Shown: positions 1-10,835, counted from the stretch's first letter. The stretch is 64,000 nt of DNA from Nosema muscidifuracis (GCA_028335825.1 JAIOKI010000003.1:496001-560000), one strand, 5' to 3'. The notes: a model not told the origin generated them from the letters alone. Made by a program: numbers and translations.

Positions 1-1
1 A

Positions 2-1138
2 GAATCAAATAAGACTTCTGTAATACAAATTTTATTAAAAATTGTAACTCTATCTGTTATGATAACATTTTTAATATTTTATATAAGATATATGTTATAT
101 AATATAAATTTACGAAACAATATTGATGATAAAGATTATAAAGAATTTGATTTTAGACTTGCTAATGAATTTGAGAATGCTGAATATTACACTAAAGAAG
201 ATCTTCTTGATTACATTGTATCGTACATAACTAAAATAATTTATGAAATTAATAATTCAGAAGAAAAACAATTATCTAAGAAATTAAACTCGACACAGAA
301 GAATTTCTTGTTTAAAGGACCACCTGGCACAGGAAAGACCCATTTCATTAAAAAAATGGTTTTTTTATTAGATATTAATTTAAAAATGAATAAATTTAAA
401 ACGGAAATCGGAAATTCTAAATTTAAACAAATGAACATGATGAAGGTTTATGAAAAGATAAAAAACAAGAAATCTATTGTTTCTGTATTATTTCTGTCAC
501 CAAGTATTATTGAAGATAAATATGTAGGTGAATCAGAAAAAATTATTCAAAAAATATTTAGCTATGCTACCAAATCTAAAGATATGGAAGCTGTAATCAT
601 ATTTTTTGATGAGATGGATGCATTTTTTGGTAACAGAGATAAGTCACTGCATGGTCATGAAATTAAAAAACAGACCGAGCTTTTAAATCTTATAGGTGGT
701 GGTTTAGACAAATTAGAATCTAAATTGTTCCTTTTTGGTGCGACGAATCGTCTCAAATCTCTTGACAAAGCTTTTTTAAGACGATTTGCTAATAAATTTA
801 TGTTTGGTAAACCATCAGTTGATGAATTTTATATTCTTCTGAACAAACATACAAAGAAATGGATAAAGTCATGCAATAGAGAAAGTATATTACGTAATAT
901 ATCAAATAATCATAGTATGAATGGATTCTCACATTCTGAGATTATAGAATTAATTTCTAAAGTATCTTTAATATGTGATATTAATGATGAAGCATGTTAT
1001 ATAAATCTACAAACAGAATTTGATAATTTTGTTATGAATAATAATGGAGAAGAAAATTGCAAATATATTTTGCCTCCTTCATTGAAAGAACATCTTTATT
1101 ATAATGCTATTTTTGATAAGAAAGACGAAGATAAATAA
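2..1138 (+). CDS. membrane-anchored AAA ATPase, paralogue 1 (5' end outside window)
   Basis: AAA+ ATPase with Walker A GPPGTGKT, Walker B IIFFDEMD, a sensor-1 like FGATNR and a downstream FLRR arginine pair. The reading frame is open from base 2 through the first in-frame ATG at 59, and the residues before that ATG line up with the pre-membrane part of the two paralogues downstream, so the true start lies left of the window. A hydrophobic segment (LLKIVTLSVMITFLIFYI) precedes the ATPase domain, as in the paralogues. Size and layout (one N-terminal membrane helix plus one AAA domain) resemble Msp1/ATAD1, which pulls misplaced proteins out of mitochondrial or ER membranes, but the N-terminal region is unlike Msp1 and the assignment is inference. 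This copy is clearly more diverged than the other two. Confidence 0.85.
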   Translation, partial: ESNKTSVIQILLKIVTLSVMITFLIFYIRYMLYNINLRNNIDDKDYKEFDFRLANEFENAEYYTKEDLLDYIVSYITKIIYEINNSEEKQLSKKLNSTQKNFLFKGPPGTGKTHFIKKMVFLLDINLKMNKFKTEIGNSKFKQMNMMKVYEKIKNKKSIVSVLFLSPSIIEDKYVGESEKIIQKIFSYATKSKDMEAVIIFFDEMDAFFGNRDKSLHGHEIKKQTELLNLIGGGLDKLESKLFLFGATNRLKSLDKAFLRRFANKFMFGKPSVDEFYILLNKHTKKWIKSCNRESILRNISNNHSMNGFSHSEIIELISKVSLICDINDEACYINLQTEFDNFVMNNNGEENCKYILPPSLKEHLYYNAIFDKKDEDK

Positions 1139-2796
1139 TAAATTAATTTTTATAGTTTAATAATTTTAGTCTTTGTATTTATCTATAAAAAATCTGTATT
1201 TTTTCATTGAATATAAGCTGAGCAAATTATAATAGAATATTAAAGATGATATTAGAAAGCTTGAATGAAGAATTTCATTAAAAAAGGAGAAGTAATAAAT
1301 TACAAAAAATTAAAAACCAAAGCTTATTGAATTACAGTTAAGACCACTAAGATTAATTAATAGGAACAAAAAATATTAAAATACATACTTAATTAAAATT
1401 ATTTAATACTTTTATCATTATTAATTTTTTTTTAAGTTAAAATATACTATTAAAAAGTAGATATAATAATCTGAGTGTGTATAAATAATAGTTACATTTT
1501 TTTATTTTCTTGATAATTGACTTCAGATAGCTTCACAATTAGTTTCTATACTTTACATTGTTAAGCATGCTCCTCTTAGAATTCTAAATTAAACATTTAA
1601 ATTGATTTATACATAATTATTCTTGTTTGAGATAGTAAAAGTTAATTTAATACTATAAAAATATATTTATGATGTCAATAGTTTTTTAAATTAGTCATAT
1701 AAATAAAAAACGTTATAAATATTGTCATGTATGTCAAGTCTACTTATAATAAATAAAAATTAACCATCAAATAAGTAAAGTTAATACGATAAATGGCATT
1801 TTATTTAATTTTTTTATAATAGAGAATATACTAGTTATTAATTTATTAGTATGTTGGTATTTTAAGTTTAAAGATATTATTTATTTTTTATTCATCAGTT
1901 ATTACGCTTATCTATTAGATATTACATTAATGAGGTGTCTTTAAGGAAGTTTAGATTTTATTTATTCATAAAATATCAGTAAATTTTTATTAATAAAAAT
2001 AACGAATAGAATTGTTGGGGGAAAAAAATAATTTTATTAGTGTATTTATCAAAAATATAGTTAAATATTATATTTCTAAATTCATTATCAAATTTAAATG
2101 CTTTATTGTTAATAAATTTCTTCTATTTATATTTGATAACACATAGAAAGATTGATTATGTATTTATAGTTGGTTAGTAAAATAAAAAATGATTGTTTCT
2201 AATTAATGTACTGCTACAAAATTATAATAAAAGATCGATTATTTAAGAATACTCTTGATTTGGCATTAAAACAAGTCTTTTCTGATGTATAGAAAAATAT
2301 AAAATATTAACTTGTGAAAAAAGACAGAAAAATCAACAATTATTGACACTCAAAATTTTAGAAGGCTTTTTTAATAGAAGCATATTCACTATGCTTATAG
2401 CAAGAGTCTAAATATTATCTATAGAAGTAATTAAATATTTAAATACGAAATTTTAGATAAAAAAGATTTTTTACCTTTTCTTGTGAAAAAAATGATAATG
2501 AAATATTATTGATAAATTTATTTAACAATTAAAATTTTAAAAAAATTAATTAAAAGTTCTTTAGTAAAATTGATGATTTTAAAATAGTTTAATATTAAAA
2601 ATTCAAATCATTTATAATGAACTTAATTAAAATGTTTTTTAATATTTCTTATAAACTTTTAGATTTTATAATAGTTTTTTTTTAGTATCCTAAATAACAC
2701 TTATTTATACTTTTGTTTGTTGTTATAGTAAACAAACTTAATATTTTAACAATTAAAAAATGATCATTTAAATAATTAGAATAATTTAAGGGTCAT
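1139..2796. other. A+T-rich gap without a recognisable gene
   Basis: About 1.66 kb with stops in every frame. I see no reading frame with a start signal, no RNA gene and no clear tandem array. A lone G run near 2018 is not followed by a usable ATG. The spacing is far larger than between the housekeeping genes to the right. Confidence 0.6.
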
Positions 2797-3909
2797 ATGC
2801 ATGAAATAATACCCGATCATTCTACATTAGAATTCAAGAAAGATCATATAATAAATAAAGTATATGTAACAAACGGTACTGAAGAAACAAGATCTACAAA
2901 ATATAATGTTTATTTAAATATAATACTTAAATTGGCAAGTCTCTTATGGATATTAACAACGCTTTATTATATTTATCAGATTGCTTCTATAGATTTTTAT
3001 AATTTATTTCATTCAAGAAATGAAAATGGAAGAGAATTTAATTATTATACAGCAAGTCAATTTGCCAATCATGAGTATTATGGAAAAAAAGATCTTTTTG
3101 ATAAATTAATGTCTAAGATGATAAAAATTATTGGTATGACTGAGACTCTGAGTGAAAAAGAATTATTTGAATGTTTGACAACTAACAAAAGGAATTTCTT
3201 GTTGTATGGTCCACCAGGAACAGGTAAAACTCAATTTATTAAAGTTTTAGTAAAAAGACTTAACGCTGAACTTTGTAAAAAATATAAAACGAAAAAAGAT
3301 TTGGTAAGAGCTTATTTTGTAACACCAAGTATGGTAGAAGATAAGTATAAAGGTGAAACAGAAAGAAAAATTAAAGCACTTTTTGATGAAGCAAGAGATG
3401 ATAAAGATTGGAAAGCGACTTTTATATTTTTAGATGAAATTGATGCATTTTTTGGACATAGAACGTCAAGCTTAGATGAACATCAAACGAAATCAAAAAC
3501 TGAATTTTTAAATTTACTAAGTGGAATTAATGATGATTTAAAAAAGAATATTTTTGTTATGGGAGCTACTAATAGATTTCATGAAATAGATCCAGCATTT
3601 AAAAGAAGAATGGGAAAACCAGAAGCATTTAATTTACCTAATCATGAAGAAATAATTGAAATGTTGAAGAGCATTACTAAATCTTGGTATAAAAGCAATG
3701 ATTATGAAGAATGTATCGAATTTGTGGCTGATGTTTTACAAGATAATTATAGTCAATCTGAAGTTACTGACTTGTGCTCCGACGTTATATTTACTTATGG
3801 TATAAGAAATAAGAAGATTTATCAAAAACTCAAGGAATCCGCTCAAGCTTATGTTAACGATTCGACCATATCTAATGAAAAAAAAAACAAAAATTCCAAA
3901 TATAATTAA
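2797..3909 (+). CDS. membrane-anchored AAA ATPase, paralogue 2
   Basis: 370-residue protein. Residues 1-37 are a short polar leader containing the block DHIINKVYVT, shared with paralogue 3. Residues about 38-63 form one hydrophobic helix. The AAA domain follows: Walker A GPPGTGKT at 138-145, a pore-loop-like KYKGETERK near 183-191, Walker B FIFLDEID at 209-216, sensor 1 VMGATNR and an FKRRMG arginine motif. The start is supported by GGG five bases upstream of the ATG. Topology resembles Msp1/ATAD1-type extractases (inference). The central DNA block 3019-3642 is nearly identical to 7061-7684 of paralogue 3, while both protein ends differ, which points to gene conversion. The tail after the AAA core is Lys/Asn-rich. 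Confidence 0.9.
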   Translation: MHEIIPDHSTLEFKKDHIINKVYVTNGTEETRSTKYNVYLNIILKLASLLWILTTLYYIYQIASIDFYNLFHSRNENGREFNYYTASQFANHEYYGKKDLFDKLMSKMIKIIGMTETLSEKELFECLTTNKRNFLLYGPPGTGKTQFIKVLVKRLNAELCKKYKTKKDLVRAYFVTPSMVEDKYKGETERKIKALFDEARDDKDWKATFIFLDEIDAFFGHRTSSLDEHQTKSKTEFLNLLSGINDDLKKNIFVMGATNRFHEIDPAFKRRMGKPEAFNLPNHEEIIEMLKSITKSWYKSNDYEECIEFVADVLQDNYSQSEVTDLCSDVIFTYGIRNKKIYQKLKESAQAYVNDSTISNEKKNKNSKYN

Positions 3910-6528
3910 AATTAAACATTGTAAATATATTTAATGAGTATCTTTATTATTTTTTTTTCTATAATATATTATTAATATTTGGTTTAATTTTCTTATAATG
4001 GAGTTATTATTACTTAAATATAGAGAAATTTAAATAGTTAATAAAAATTCAGAAATTGATTTTTAATTTTAACTTTTTAAATTACAAAATTATCATACAT
4101 TCATTTTAATGCAATAGAATTCCTTTTATCAGATTTATTTAATACTGGTATTTTTTTATATTTTTTTAATTAAACTCTAAAATTATTTTATATTTGTTTA
4201 AGATTCACTATTCTAAATATAAATGTAAATTCTGGTTTGGTTATATTTTATTTTTATTTAAAATAATTAATTAAAGAATATTAATCACCTCTTTAGTTAC
4301 ACTTACAATAAGAATAGTTCATATAACACTCTCAAATCTTCTTCTATAATATTTATCCTAATATTTACAAACTTGTAAAATTATAACGATTCTTTGTTCA
4401 TTAGAAAGATATTAAAAGCTATGATTCATAATAAAAAAAATTAAATAAAATATTAACATCTCTTTTGATGAATATTTTTACATTAACAACTTTGAATCTT
4501 CTTTATGATTCTCGTTTTATTTATACTTTCATCAATTAAAACTAAAAATTATTTTTTCCAAGTTAAATTATACTATTTAAATGTTTATTCTGTTAATAAA
4601 GCAATAAACATGTTAGAGAATAAAATTAGAAATTTAAGATAATGAAATAATATTGTTAGAAACACCTTTAAATACATATCCAATATTTTCCTTACTTAGA
4701 ATGCGAATGTACTTTTATTATTAGAGAATATAAATGAATAAATATTATATTTCATTTTATATAATTTAGAATCCAAAGTGAAATTAAATTAAAAATAACA
4801 ATCCTGTTATTTTCGTAGTAGATAAAAGAAGAAAATATTAATTTTGAATACATATAATATCTAAGAATGGAGAAGTAAAAGCATAAGTATGACCTGCTGG
4901 TAAATCATTATATAAATATAATATGATAATTTAAAATGAAGAAGTTATAAACTTCCATAAATAATAAAGAAATGAGATCGGCTTAGACAACCATATTGAG
5001 GCATATTCAAATCCAGAATTAAGATGAACAGCTAGAGGTTTAAACTTCTTAATGATTATAAGTGAAGAATAACAAAAAACTACTAATAGAACAACTCAAA
5101 AGATTTTATTTCTTCAGTTTGGAGCATTAAAGTCAAATAATAAATATTTCAAAAGATAATTTTCATATATCGAAGTAATGTATGCATTTTATATAAATGT
5201 TATTAATATGCTTGTATATTTGTTAAATACAAGTGTCTCTTACAAACTTAAATGATAAAATTACAAAAAGTATTCTTGAAAAATATTCTGGGTTTGAATA
5301 TAATTTTTCTATTGAAAGAAGATATCGAAACTTTTTTGAATATATTTTGACTAAAACTGAATTAAAATAGTTAAATAACCAAATATTTTCCAATAAAAGA
5401 GTCATTTAGTAAAAATTTCTTATCGATTGAAAATATAGCAGTTTTTTAATTTTTAAAATTCCAAATTTTCTTAACAGATCTTATTTAATTATTTAATAAT
5501 TTTGATATTTATCTCAATTAATAATAATCTTTACATTGTTAATATTTTAAAATATCAAACATTAGAAAGAACATTAATTCGAGTTTAGATTAAAGCTATG
5601 AATTTAATAAAAAATATAAATATCTAAGACGATTCGCATATTAAAAAATTATATATTGGGTCTATAACTGTAACATAAGAAAAATATTAATTAAGTAGTA
5701 GGTTGGTGAAATAATTTGACAAATGATTTTTTTTGTAAGCATATTTTACTTGTAACAATTCTGATATAAAATAGAAGATTTATAAGATTATAGATCAGTC
5801 TAAAAATTATTTAAAGAAATATAAGTTAAGGAGCATGTCAGAACAAGATAAATTACCAAATGAACTAATTGACAGATTTAATTAAGAAAAATAGGATACT
5901 TTAAGAAAATAAACATAGTAATATTTTCAATGTTTAAATTTTATCTTTTCATAATCTCACAATTTTTAGAATATTATTTTTCTCTTTAATATTGGTATTT
6001 GATTTATTAAAAAGTCCCGTTTCTGAAAGATTATGATGCAGTTATAAAGAGTAATAAATTATTTAAGTATTTAAATAATTGAACTATCATCAATGAGCTC
6101 ATGCTACTAATAAAATCAAGCTGAAAATTAATTATATATTTTTATTATAGAGTGTATCAAAAAACTTAAATTCTTCTCAGCCCATTCAATAATCTTTTTA
6201 TGTAAATTAATAGTTTAAGAGGTTTGTTTGCTCTTTTTATTTTTAATTTAAATATAAATTTTTCCCTCGCTAATCTAATAATTTCTTTATCAAAAAAGAT
6301 CCATGTTTTACTTCAATAAAGAATAATTAAATTTTCTTGTTTTATAAATATTAATTAAACGAAGTATTCGATCAAATAAATTATTCTTCTAATTAAAATT
6401 ATAGATTATTTTTTCTTATATAAAATCCAATATTTTTATATAAGAAAATATTTAATTAATAATTTATATTGATTTTTGATTGTTTCAGTTATTTATTTTT
6501 ATTAATATTTTTAATTTATTTATTTAAA
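3910..6528. other. long A+T-rich gap with decayed coding scraps
   Basis: About 2.6 kb without an intact gene. Near 4890-4925 the plus strand reads like a broken P-loop (…PAGKSLY…), and 4975-5160 gives a protein-like stretch cut by several stops; both suggest relics, perhaps of another AAA copy or another gene. A short open run is listed separately at 5233-5370. Around 5834-5881 a 15-codon ATG frame exists but has no start signal. The rest is A+T-rich filler. Confidence 0.5.
5233..5370 (+). pseudogene. possible relic of a protein gene, 45 codons open
   Basis: An open stretch without an ATG that ends at a TAG. It encodes a protein-like sequence containing ILEKYSGFEYNFSIERRYR followed by NFFEYILTK. 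Its residue mix (aromatics, charged residues, few low-complexity runs) is more like real protein than random A+T-rich translation. I do not recognise the family. It could be chance; it lies in the gene-poor arm where other scraps occur. Confidence 0.3.
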
Positions 6529-6760
6529 AAAATAATCTTGATTTTCTACTAAAATTTCTAAAAAAATAAATAATCTTGATTTTTCTTTAACTATTCTAAA
6601 AAAATTAATAATCTTGATTTTCTACTAAAATTTCTAATGAAAAAAATAATCTCGACTTTTCTTTAACTATTCTAAAAAAATAAATAATCTTGACTTTTCT
6701 TTAACTATTCAAATTTAAATAAATAATCTTGACTTTTCTACTAGATTTTCTTTAACTATT
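6529..6760. repeat. degenerate tandem repeat before AAA paralogue 3
   Basis: Five to six imperfect copies of a unit of about 40-60 bases built on AATAATCTTGA followed by TTTTCTAC or TTTTCTTTAACTATTC and a run of A. The array stops about 60 bases before the start codon at 6824, so it sits in the presumed promoter region. Confidence 0.8.
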
Positions 6761-6823
6761 TATTGCTAATATATTCAATTAAATTAAAAAAAAATATTTT
6801 AAGAAAAATTTAAAAGAAGGGGT

Positions 6824-7930
6824 ATGATTGAAGTAGCACCAGATTTTACTACATTGGAAGTCAAGAAAGATCATATAATCAATAAAGTATATGTAACACA
6901 TAATACTAAAGATACTTTATTTAAGCAAAATAGTTTTACAAAATTGAATAAGTTTCTGAATGTTGCACTTAAAATTACTGGATTTTTTTTGATCATTTTA
7001 TCAATTTATTTATTTTTTGTCATTGCTTCTATAGATTTTAATAATTTATTCAATCCAAAAAATGAAAATGGAAGAGAATTTAATTATTATACAGCAAGTC
7101 AATTTGCTAATCATGAATATTATGGAAAAAAAGATCTTTTTGATAAATTAATGTCTAAGATGATAAAAATTATTGGTATGACAGAGACTCTGAGTGAAAA
7201 AGAATTATTTGAGTGTTTGACAACTAACAAAAGGAATTTCTTGTTGTATGGTCCACCAGGAACAGGTAAAACTCAATTTATTAAAGTTTTAGTAAAAAGA
7301 CTTAACGCTGAACTTTGTAAAAAATATGAAACAGATAGAGATCTAGTAAGAGCTTATTTTGTAACACCAAGTATGGTAGAAAACAAGTATAAAGGTGAAA
7401 CAGAAAGAAAAATTAAAGCACTTTTTGATGAAGCGAGAGATGACAAAGATTGGAAAGCAACTTTTATATTTTTAGATGAAATTGATGCGTTTTTCGGACA
7501 CAGAACTTCGTCACCAGGTGAACATCAAACGAAATCAAAAACTGAATTTTTAAATTTACTAAGTGGAATTAATGATGATTTAAAAAAGAATATTTTTGTT
7601 ATGGGAGCTACTAATAGATTTCATGAAATAGATCCAGCATTTAAAAGAAGAATGGGAAAACCAGAAGCATTTAATTTACCTAATCGTGATGAAGTAGAGG
7701 AGATTTTAGAGCTTATTACTAAAGATTGGCCTCAGGGCAAAAATTATAAACAGCATTTAATTAATACAGCTACTAGATTAGCAAATAATCATAGTCAATC
7801 TGTAATAACTGACTTGTGCTCTGAAGTTTTATTTGAGTTTGGAAAGGATTATCAGAATCTTCATGAAGAGTTATTTAACCTTGCTAATAAAATTGATAAT
7901 GGTGCTAGAGCTAGAAGTACTATTTCATGA
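6824..7930 (+). CDS. membrane-anchored AAA ATPase, paralogue 3
   Basis: 368 residues with the same plan as paralogue 2: a polar leader with DHIINKVYVT, one hydrophobic helix at about 45-66 (GFFLIILSIYLFFVIA), then the AAA domain with Walker A GPPGTGKT, Walker B FIFLDEID, sensor 1 VMGATNR and FKRRMG. A GGGG run lies immediately upstream of the ATG. The central part is almost identical to paralogue 2 at DNA level, whereas the leader, the membrane helix and the C-terminal 70 residues differ. Conserved catalytic motifs in all three copies argue that they are active ATPases. An Msp1/ATAD1-like role in membrane protein handling is a guess from topology only. Confidence 0.9.
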   Translation: MIEVAPDFTTLEVKKDHIINKVYVTHNTKDTLFKQNSFTKLNKFLNVALKITGFFLIILSIYLFFVIASIDFNNLFNPKNENGREFNYYTASQFANHEYYGKKDLFDKLMSKMIKIIGMTETLSEKELFECLTTNKRNFLLYGPPGTGKTQFIKVLVKRLNAELCKKYETDRDLVRAYFVTPSMVENKYKGETERKIKALFDEARDDKDWKATFIFLDEIDAFFGHRTSSPGEHQTKSKTEFLNLLSGINDDLKKNIFVMGATNRFHEIDPAFKRRMGKPEAFNLPNRDEVEEILELITKDWPQGKNYKQHLINTATRLANNHSQSVITDLCSEVLFEFGKDYQNLHEELFNLANKIDNGARARSTIS

Positions 7931-8405
7931 TCTGATTTAAATGATGATACTTTTATTCTGAACATGAAAGGAAATGAATAAGCATAAATATCAAGTCTAT
8001 AAAAAGAAGTTATAGCGAAATTTTAATAAATTTAATTTAAATTATCATAAAATATTTATTTAGTCACCGAAAACTTTATTTCTATTTATCCATGCTGCAT
8101 AGCCAATTTAAGCCTTGCAGGGTAAAATAACATTATTGAAGATACTTCTTAAGAATTATATTTATATTAAAGAATGAAACATCTCAGAACGATAATTTAT
8201 AAAATTTAATGTTCTTGAAAAATATTTTTATTTTTTAAAAAAAATATAAATTGAAAAAAATTTATACCCCTCAGAAAATGATGATTAAAGTTATCCCTGG
8301 CTGAGGATGATGAAAAACTTTATCTGATTCTCAATTTTTTTTAATCTTTTTAATCAAGCATTTGCTTGAAATTTAAAAAAAAAATATTTTTTTTAACGTC
8401 CTTGA
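7931..8405. other. gap between AAA cluster and CHL1
   Basis: 475 bases, A+T-rich. No frame with a start signal, no RNA gene seen. It marks the change from the gene-poor arm to densely packed housekeeping genes. Confidence 0.5.
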
Positions 8406-10208
8406 ATGAAAATTCCTGATTTATACCAAGTTCAGAAAAATTTTATCAAAGACTGTAAAAATGTTATACAAAAATCAAGTATAGGAATATTTTCAAGTCC
8501 AACTGGTACAGGAAAAACTCTTTCATTACTTCTTAGTGTAATTGATTATATATCAGAAGATGAAAATTATGATCCATTATTAGAAGATATTTTTGGAAGT
8601 TCCATATCAAAAACTAAAATATATTTTTGTTCTAGAACTCATTCTCAGCTTAGACAATGCATAAATGAATTTAAAAATTTAGATTTACAAACAAATTCAG
8701 TTATTATGGGATCAAGAAAAATTTACTGCATAAATAAAGAAATTGATAACAAAGAGAATATTGACAAAGTAAATAATAAATGTAAAGATCTTATTAAAGA
8801 AGAAAAATGTGAATTTTATAAAAATGATATATTTACTAAAGGAATACTTGATATAGAAGAATTAGTTAAAGAAGGACGAAGACATGGAGGATGTCCTTAT
8901 TATTTTGTAAAAAAATATTTTAAGAAATGTGAGTTAGTATTTTTACCTTATACAGTTTTATTTAGTGAAGAATCAAGGAATAATTTAAAAATTAATTTAC
9001 AGAATTCTATTGTAATTGTTGATGAAGCTCATAATATTATTGAAGCAGTAAATAGCATAAATACAAAAATAATTTATTTTGATAACATAGAGAAATATAT
9101 TTTAGCATTTGAGAAATATAGCAGAATCTTAAATACAAAATCAAGAAACAAAGAAAATATTTTGATATTTATCGAGATATTAAAAAATATAATGAAATAT
9201 AAAGATTATGAAAATAAGATTATTAATGTAAATCTTTTCTTGTTTGAATCTAATCTTTTAAATTTTAATATGTTAGATATTGAAGATACATTAAAAAAAA
9301 ATAATGTTTTAACAAAAATAGAATCATATGGGAAATTATTGAATAACAAGATATACGAAATTATAAAATTCCTAAATTTATTAGTTAATTCAGATAAAAA
9401 TTGTAAGATTGAAATATCTTCTAAATTTTTAAGGATATTCCCAATAGATTCTAAATTATATTTTGAACCATTTTTAGATTGTCAATCTGTTATATTTGCT
9501 GGAGGTACTATGGAACCTATTAAGTATCTTAAAGAAATATTTTCTAAAAGAGTAGTAGAATATTATTCTTATGATTCTATTGCTACTAATTTTTTAGGAT
9601 TTATAATTAATGAAATTAGTTCAAATAATTTTGAGTTAACAGAAAAGACTAGAGATTCGGATTTTATAAAAAAAGGAATAAAAATTATAATAGAAAAAAT
9701 ATTAGAAAATATTGAAAAAGGAGGTATTGTGATATTTGTACCTTCTAAATATTATTTAGAAATGATACGAAATTTAATAATACCAGCTAATAATTTCTAT
9801 TTTGAAAATGTTCACAGTTTTGAAGATTACAAAGAAAATATTATTTATGAAAAATCAGTACTTTTTGCTGTAATGGGTGGAAGATTGAGTGAAGGAATGA
9901 ATTTTAATGATGATTTATGTAGAATTTTGATTATTTTAGGAATTCCATTTCCAAATTTGACTAATGAAATAGAAGAAAAAATTAAATATTTTGGTAGAGA
10001 TTTCTATTTACAGATGGCTATGAAGAAAATTAATCAAACTATAGGAAGAGCTATAAGACATAAAAAAGATTTTGCTTCTATTTTTTTAATAGATTCTCGA
10101 TATTTAAAATATAAAAATGAACTTAGTCCTTGGTTTATGAAGAAAACTATAAATTCTAAATTTACAGATGCTTTGAAAGATACTAAAAATTTTTTGAGTA
10201 AATTTTGA
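8406..10208 (+). CDS. CHL1: CHL1/DDX11-type Fe-S DNA helicase
   Basis: Superfamily 2 helicase of the Rad3/XPD group. Motif I SPTGTGKT (about 31-38), Ia RTHSQLRQ, four cysteines of the Fe-S domain (CINKE, CKDL, CEFY, GGCPYY), motif II VDEAHNI, and the C-terminal GGTMEP, GGRLSEGMNF and GRAIRHKKDF motifs. The GGTMEP and LSEGMNF forms and the KEGRRHGGCPYY block match CHL1/DDX11 better than XPD. The family acts in sister-chromatid cohesion and replication-fork passage in the nucleus. At 600 residues it is shorter than yeast Chl1 (about 860), mainly by loss of N-terminal and insert regions. No C or G run is adjacent to the start codon. The downstream gene is convergent, 19 bases away. Confidence 0.87.
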   Translation: MKIPDLYQVQKNFIKDCKNVIQKSSIGIFSSPTGTGKTLSLLLSVIDYISEDENYDPLLEDIFGSSISKTKIYFCSRTHSQLRQCINEFKNLDLQTNSVIMGSRKIYCINKEIDNKENIDKVNNKCKDLIKEEKCEFYKNDIFTKGILDIEELVKEGRRHGGCPYYFVKKYFKKCELVFLPYTVLFSEESRNNLKINLQNSIVIVDEAHNIIEAVNSINTKIIYFDNIEKYILAFEKYSRILNTKSRNKENILIFIEILKNIMKYKDYENKIINVNLFLFESNLLNFNMLDIEDTLKKNNVLTKIESYGKLLNNKIYEIIKFLNLLVNSDKNCKIEISSKFLRIFPIDSKLYFEPFLDCQSVIFAGGTMEPIKYLKEIFSKRVVEYYSYDSIATNFLGFIINEISSNNFELTEKTRDSDFIKKGIKIIIEKILENIEKGGIVIFVPSKYYLEMIRNLIIPANNFYFENVHSFEDYKENIIYEKSVLFAVMGGRLSEGMNFNDDLCRILIILGIPFPNLTNEIEEKIKYFGRDFYLQMAMKKINQTIGRAIRHKKDFASIFLIDSRYLKYKNELSPWFMKKTINSKFTDALKDTKNFLSKF

Positions 10209-10227
10209 AAATTTAATTTATTCTAAT

Positions 10228-10767
10228 TTATAACGGAAAAAAAGAATCTTCTATCTTTTTTATCTTTAGAGTTATACGAGGACCTAATTCATTTAATAGT
10301 ACTTTAATTTCTTCTTCTTCCACAGTTTCTATTTTGTAATGACGTATTTCTATTTTATCATCTTCAAAATGAAAATGAATATTTCTAGTAGGTAATTTAC
10401 CAGGATGACTAAGATCTTTAAAAAAATCAATTAGATCTGATTTACCCGAACAAGTGATAAGTGGATCAGTTTCATAAAAACTACTGCTTAATATTTTCAT
10501 TTTCTCATCGTATTCTTCTATACTAAATGTAATTGTAGGACCATCTGTTCTTCTTCCTATTTTTATATAACTATCTCCTGTTACAATAAAATGACTCATT
10601 TTATATTCATCAGCTATTAGTTTGTATTTTTTTACACTTATATTCTTATCCTGTAATTTGTATGTTACATTTGGTAGGAATAGTTTTCTAAATTGTTTAC
10701 AGAGCATTTTAGATTTCTTTTTTGGTTTTTTACAACATATCACCAGTTTATTAACAAGATCATCCAT
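10228..10767 (-). CDS. Brix-domain ribosome biogenesis protein, SSF1/Peter Pan-like
   Basis: 179 residues. The N-terminal part (FRKLFLPNVTYKLQDKN … MSHFIVTGDSYIKIGRRTDG) and PTITFSI match the start of the Brix domain of Ssf1/Ssf2/PPAN, and the C-terminal part has the paired HFHFEDDKIEIRHYKIE and GPRITLKIKKI segments that close the domain. Ssf1 is needed for 27S pre-rRNA processing and 60S assembly in the nucleolus. The protein is little more than the Brix domain; the basic tail of Ssf1 (about 450 residues in yeast) is missing. CCC lies three bases upstream of the ATG. RPF1 or BRX1 are alternatives, but the PNVTYKL and GPTITF blocks favour SSF1. Confidence 0.78.
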   Translation of the reverse strand: MDDLVNKLVICCKKPKKKSKMLCKQFRKLFLPNVTYKLQDKNISVKKYKLIADEYKMSHFIVTGDSYIKIGRRTDGPTITFSIEEYDEKMKILSSSFYETDPLITCSGKSDLIDFFKDLSHPGKLPTRNIHFHFEDDKIEIRHYKIETVEEEEIKVLLNELGPRITLKIKKIEDSFFPL

Positions 10768-10835
10768 GATGGGATAAAAATAAAAAAAATAAAATTGATT
10801 TTTTTAACAAGAGTTGGTAAATATGAATTTTTTAA

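Noticed and set aside
5834-5881. 15-codon ATG frame MSEQDKLPNELIDRFN
   Set aside because: Protein-like but far too short, without a start signal, and inside a gap full of stops; kept only as part of the decayed region.
8406-10208. XPD/RAD3 as identity of the Fe-S helicase
   Set aside because: GGTMEP, LSEGMNF and KEGRRHGGCPYY match CHL1/DDX11 more closely than the corresponding XPD blocks.
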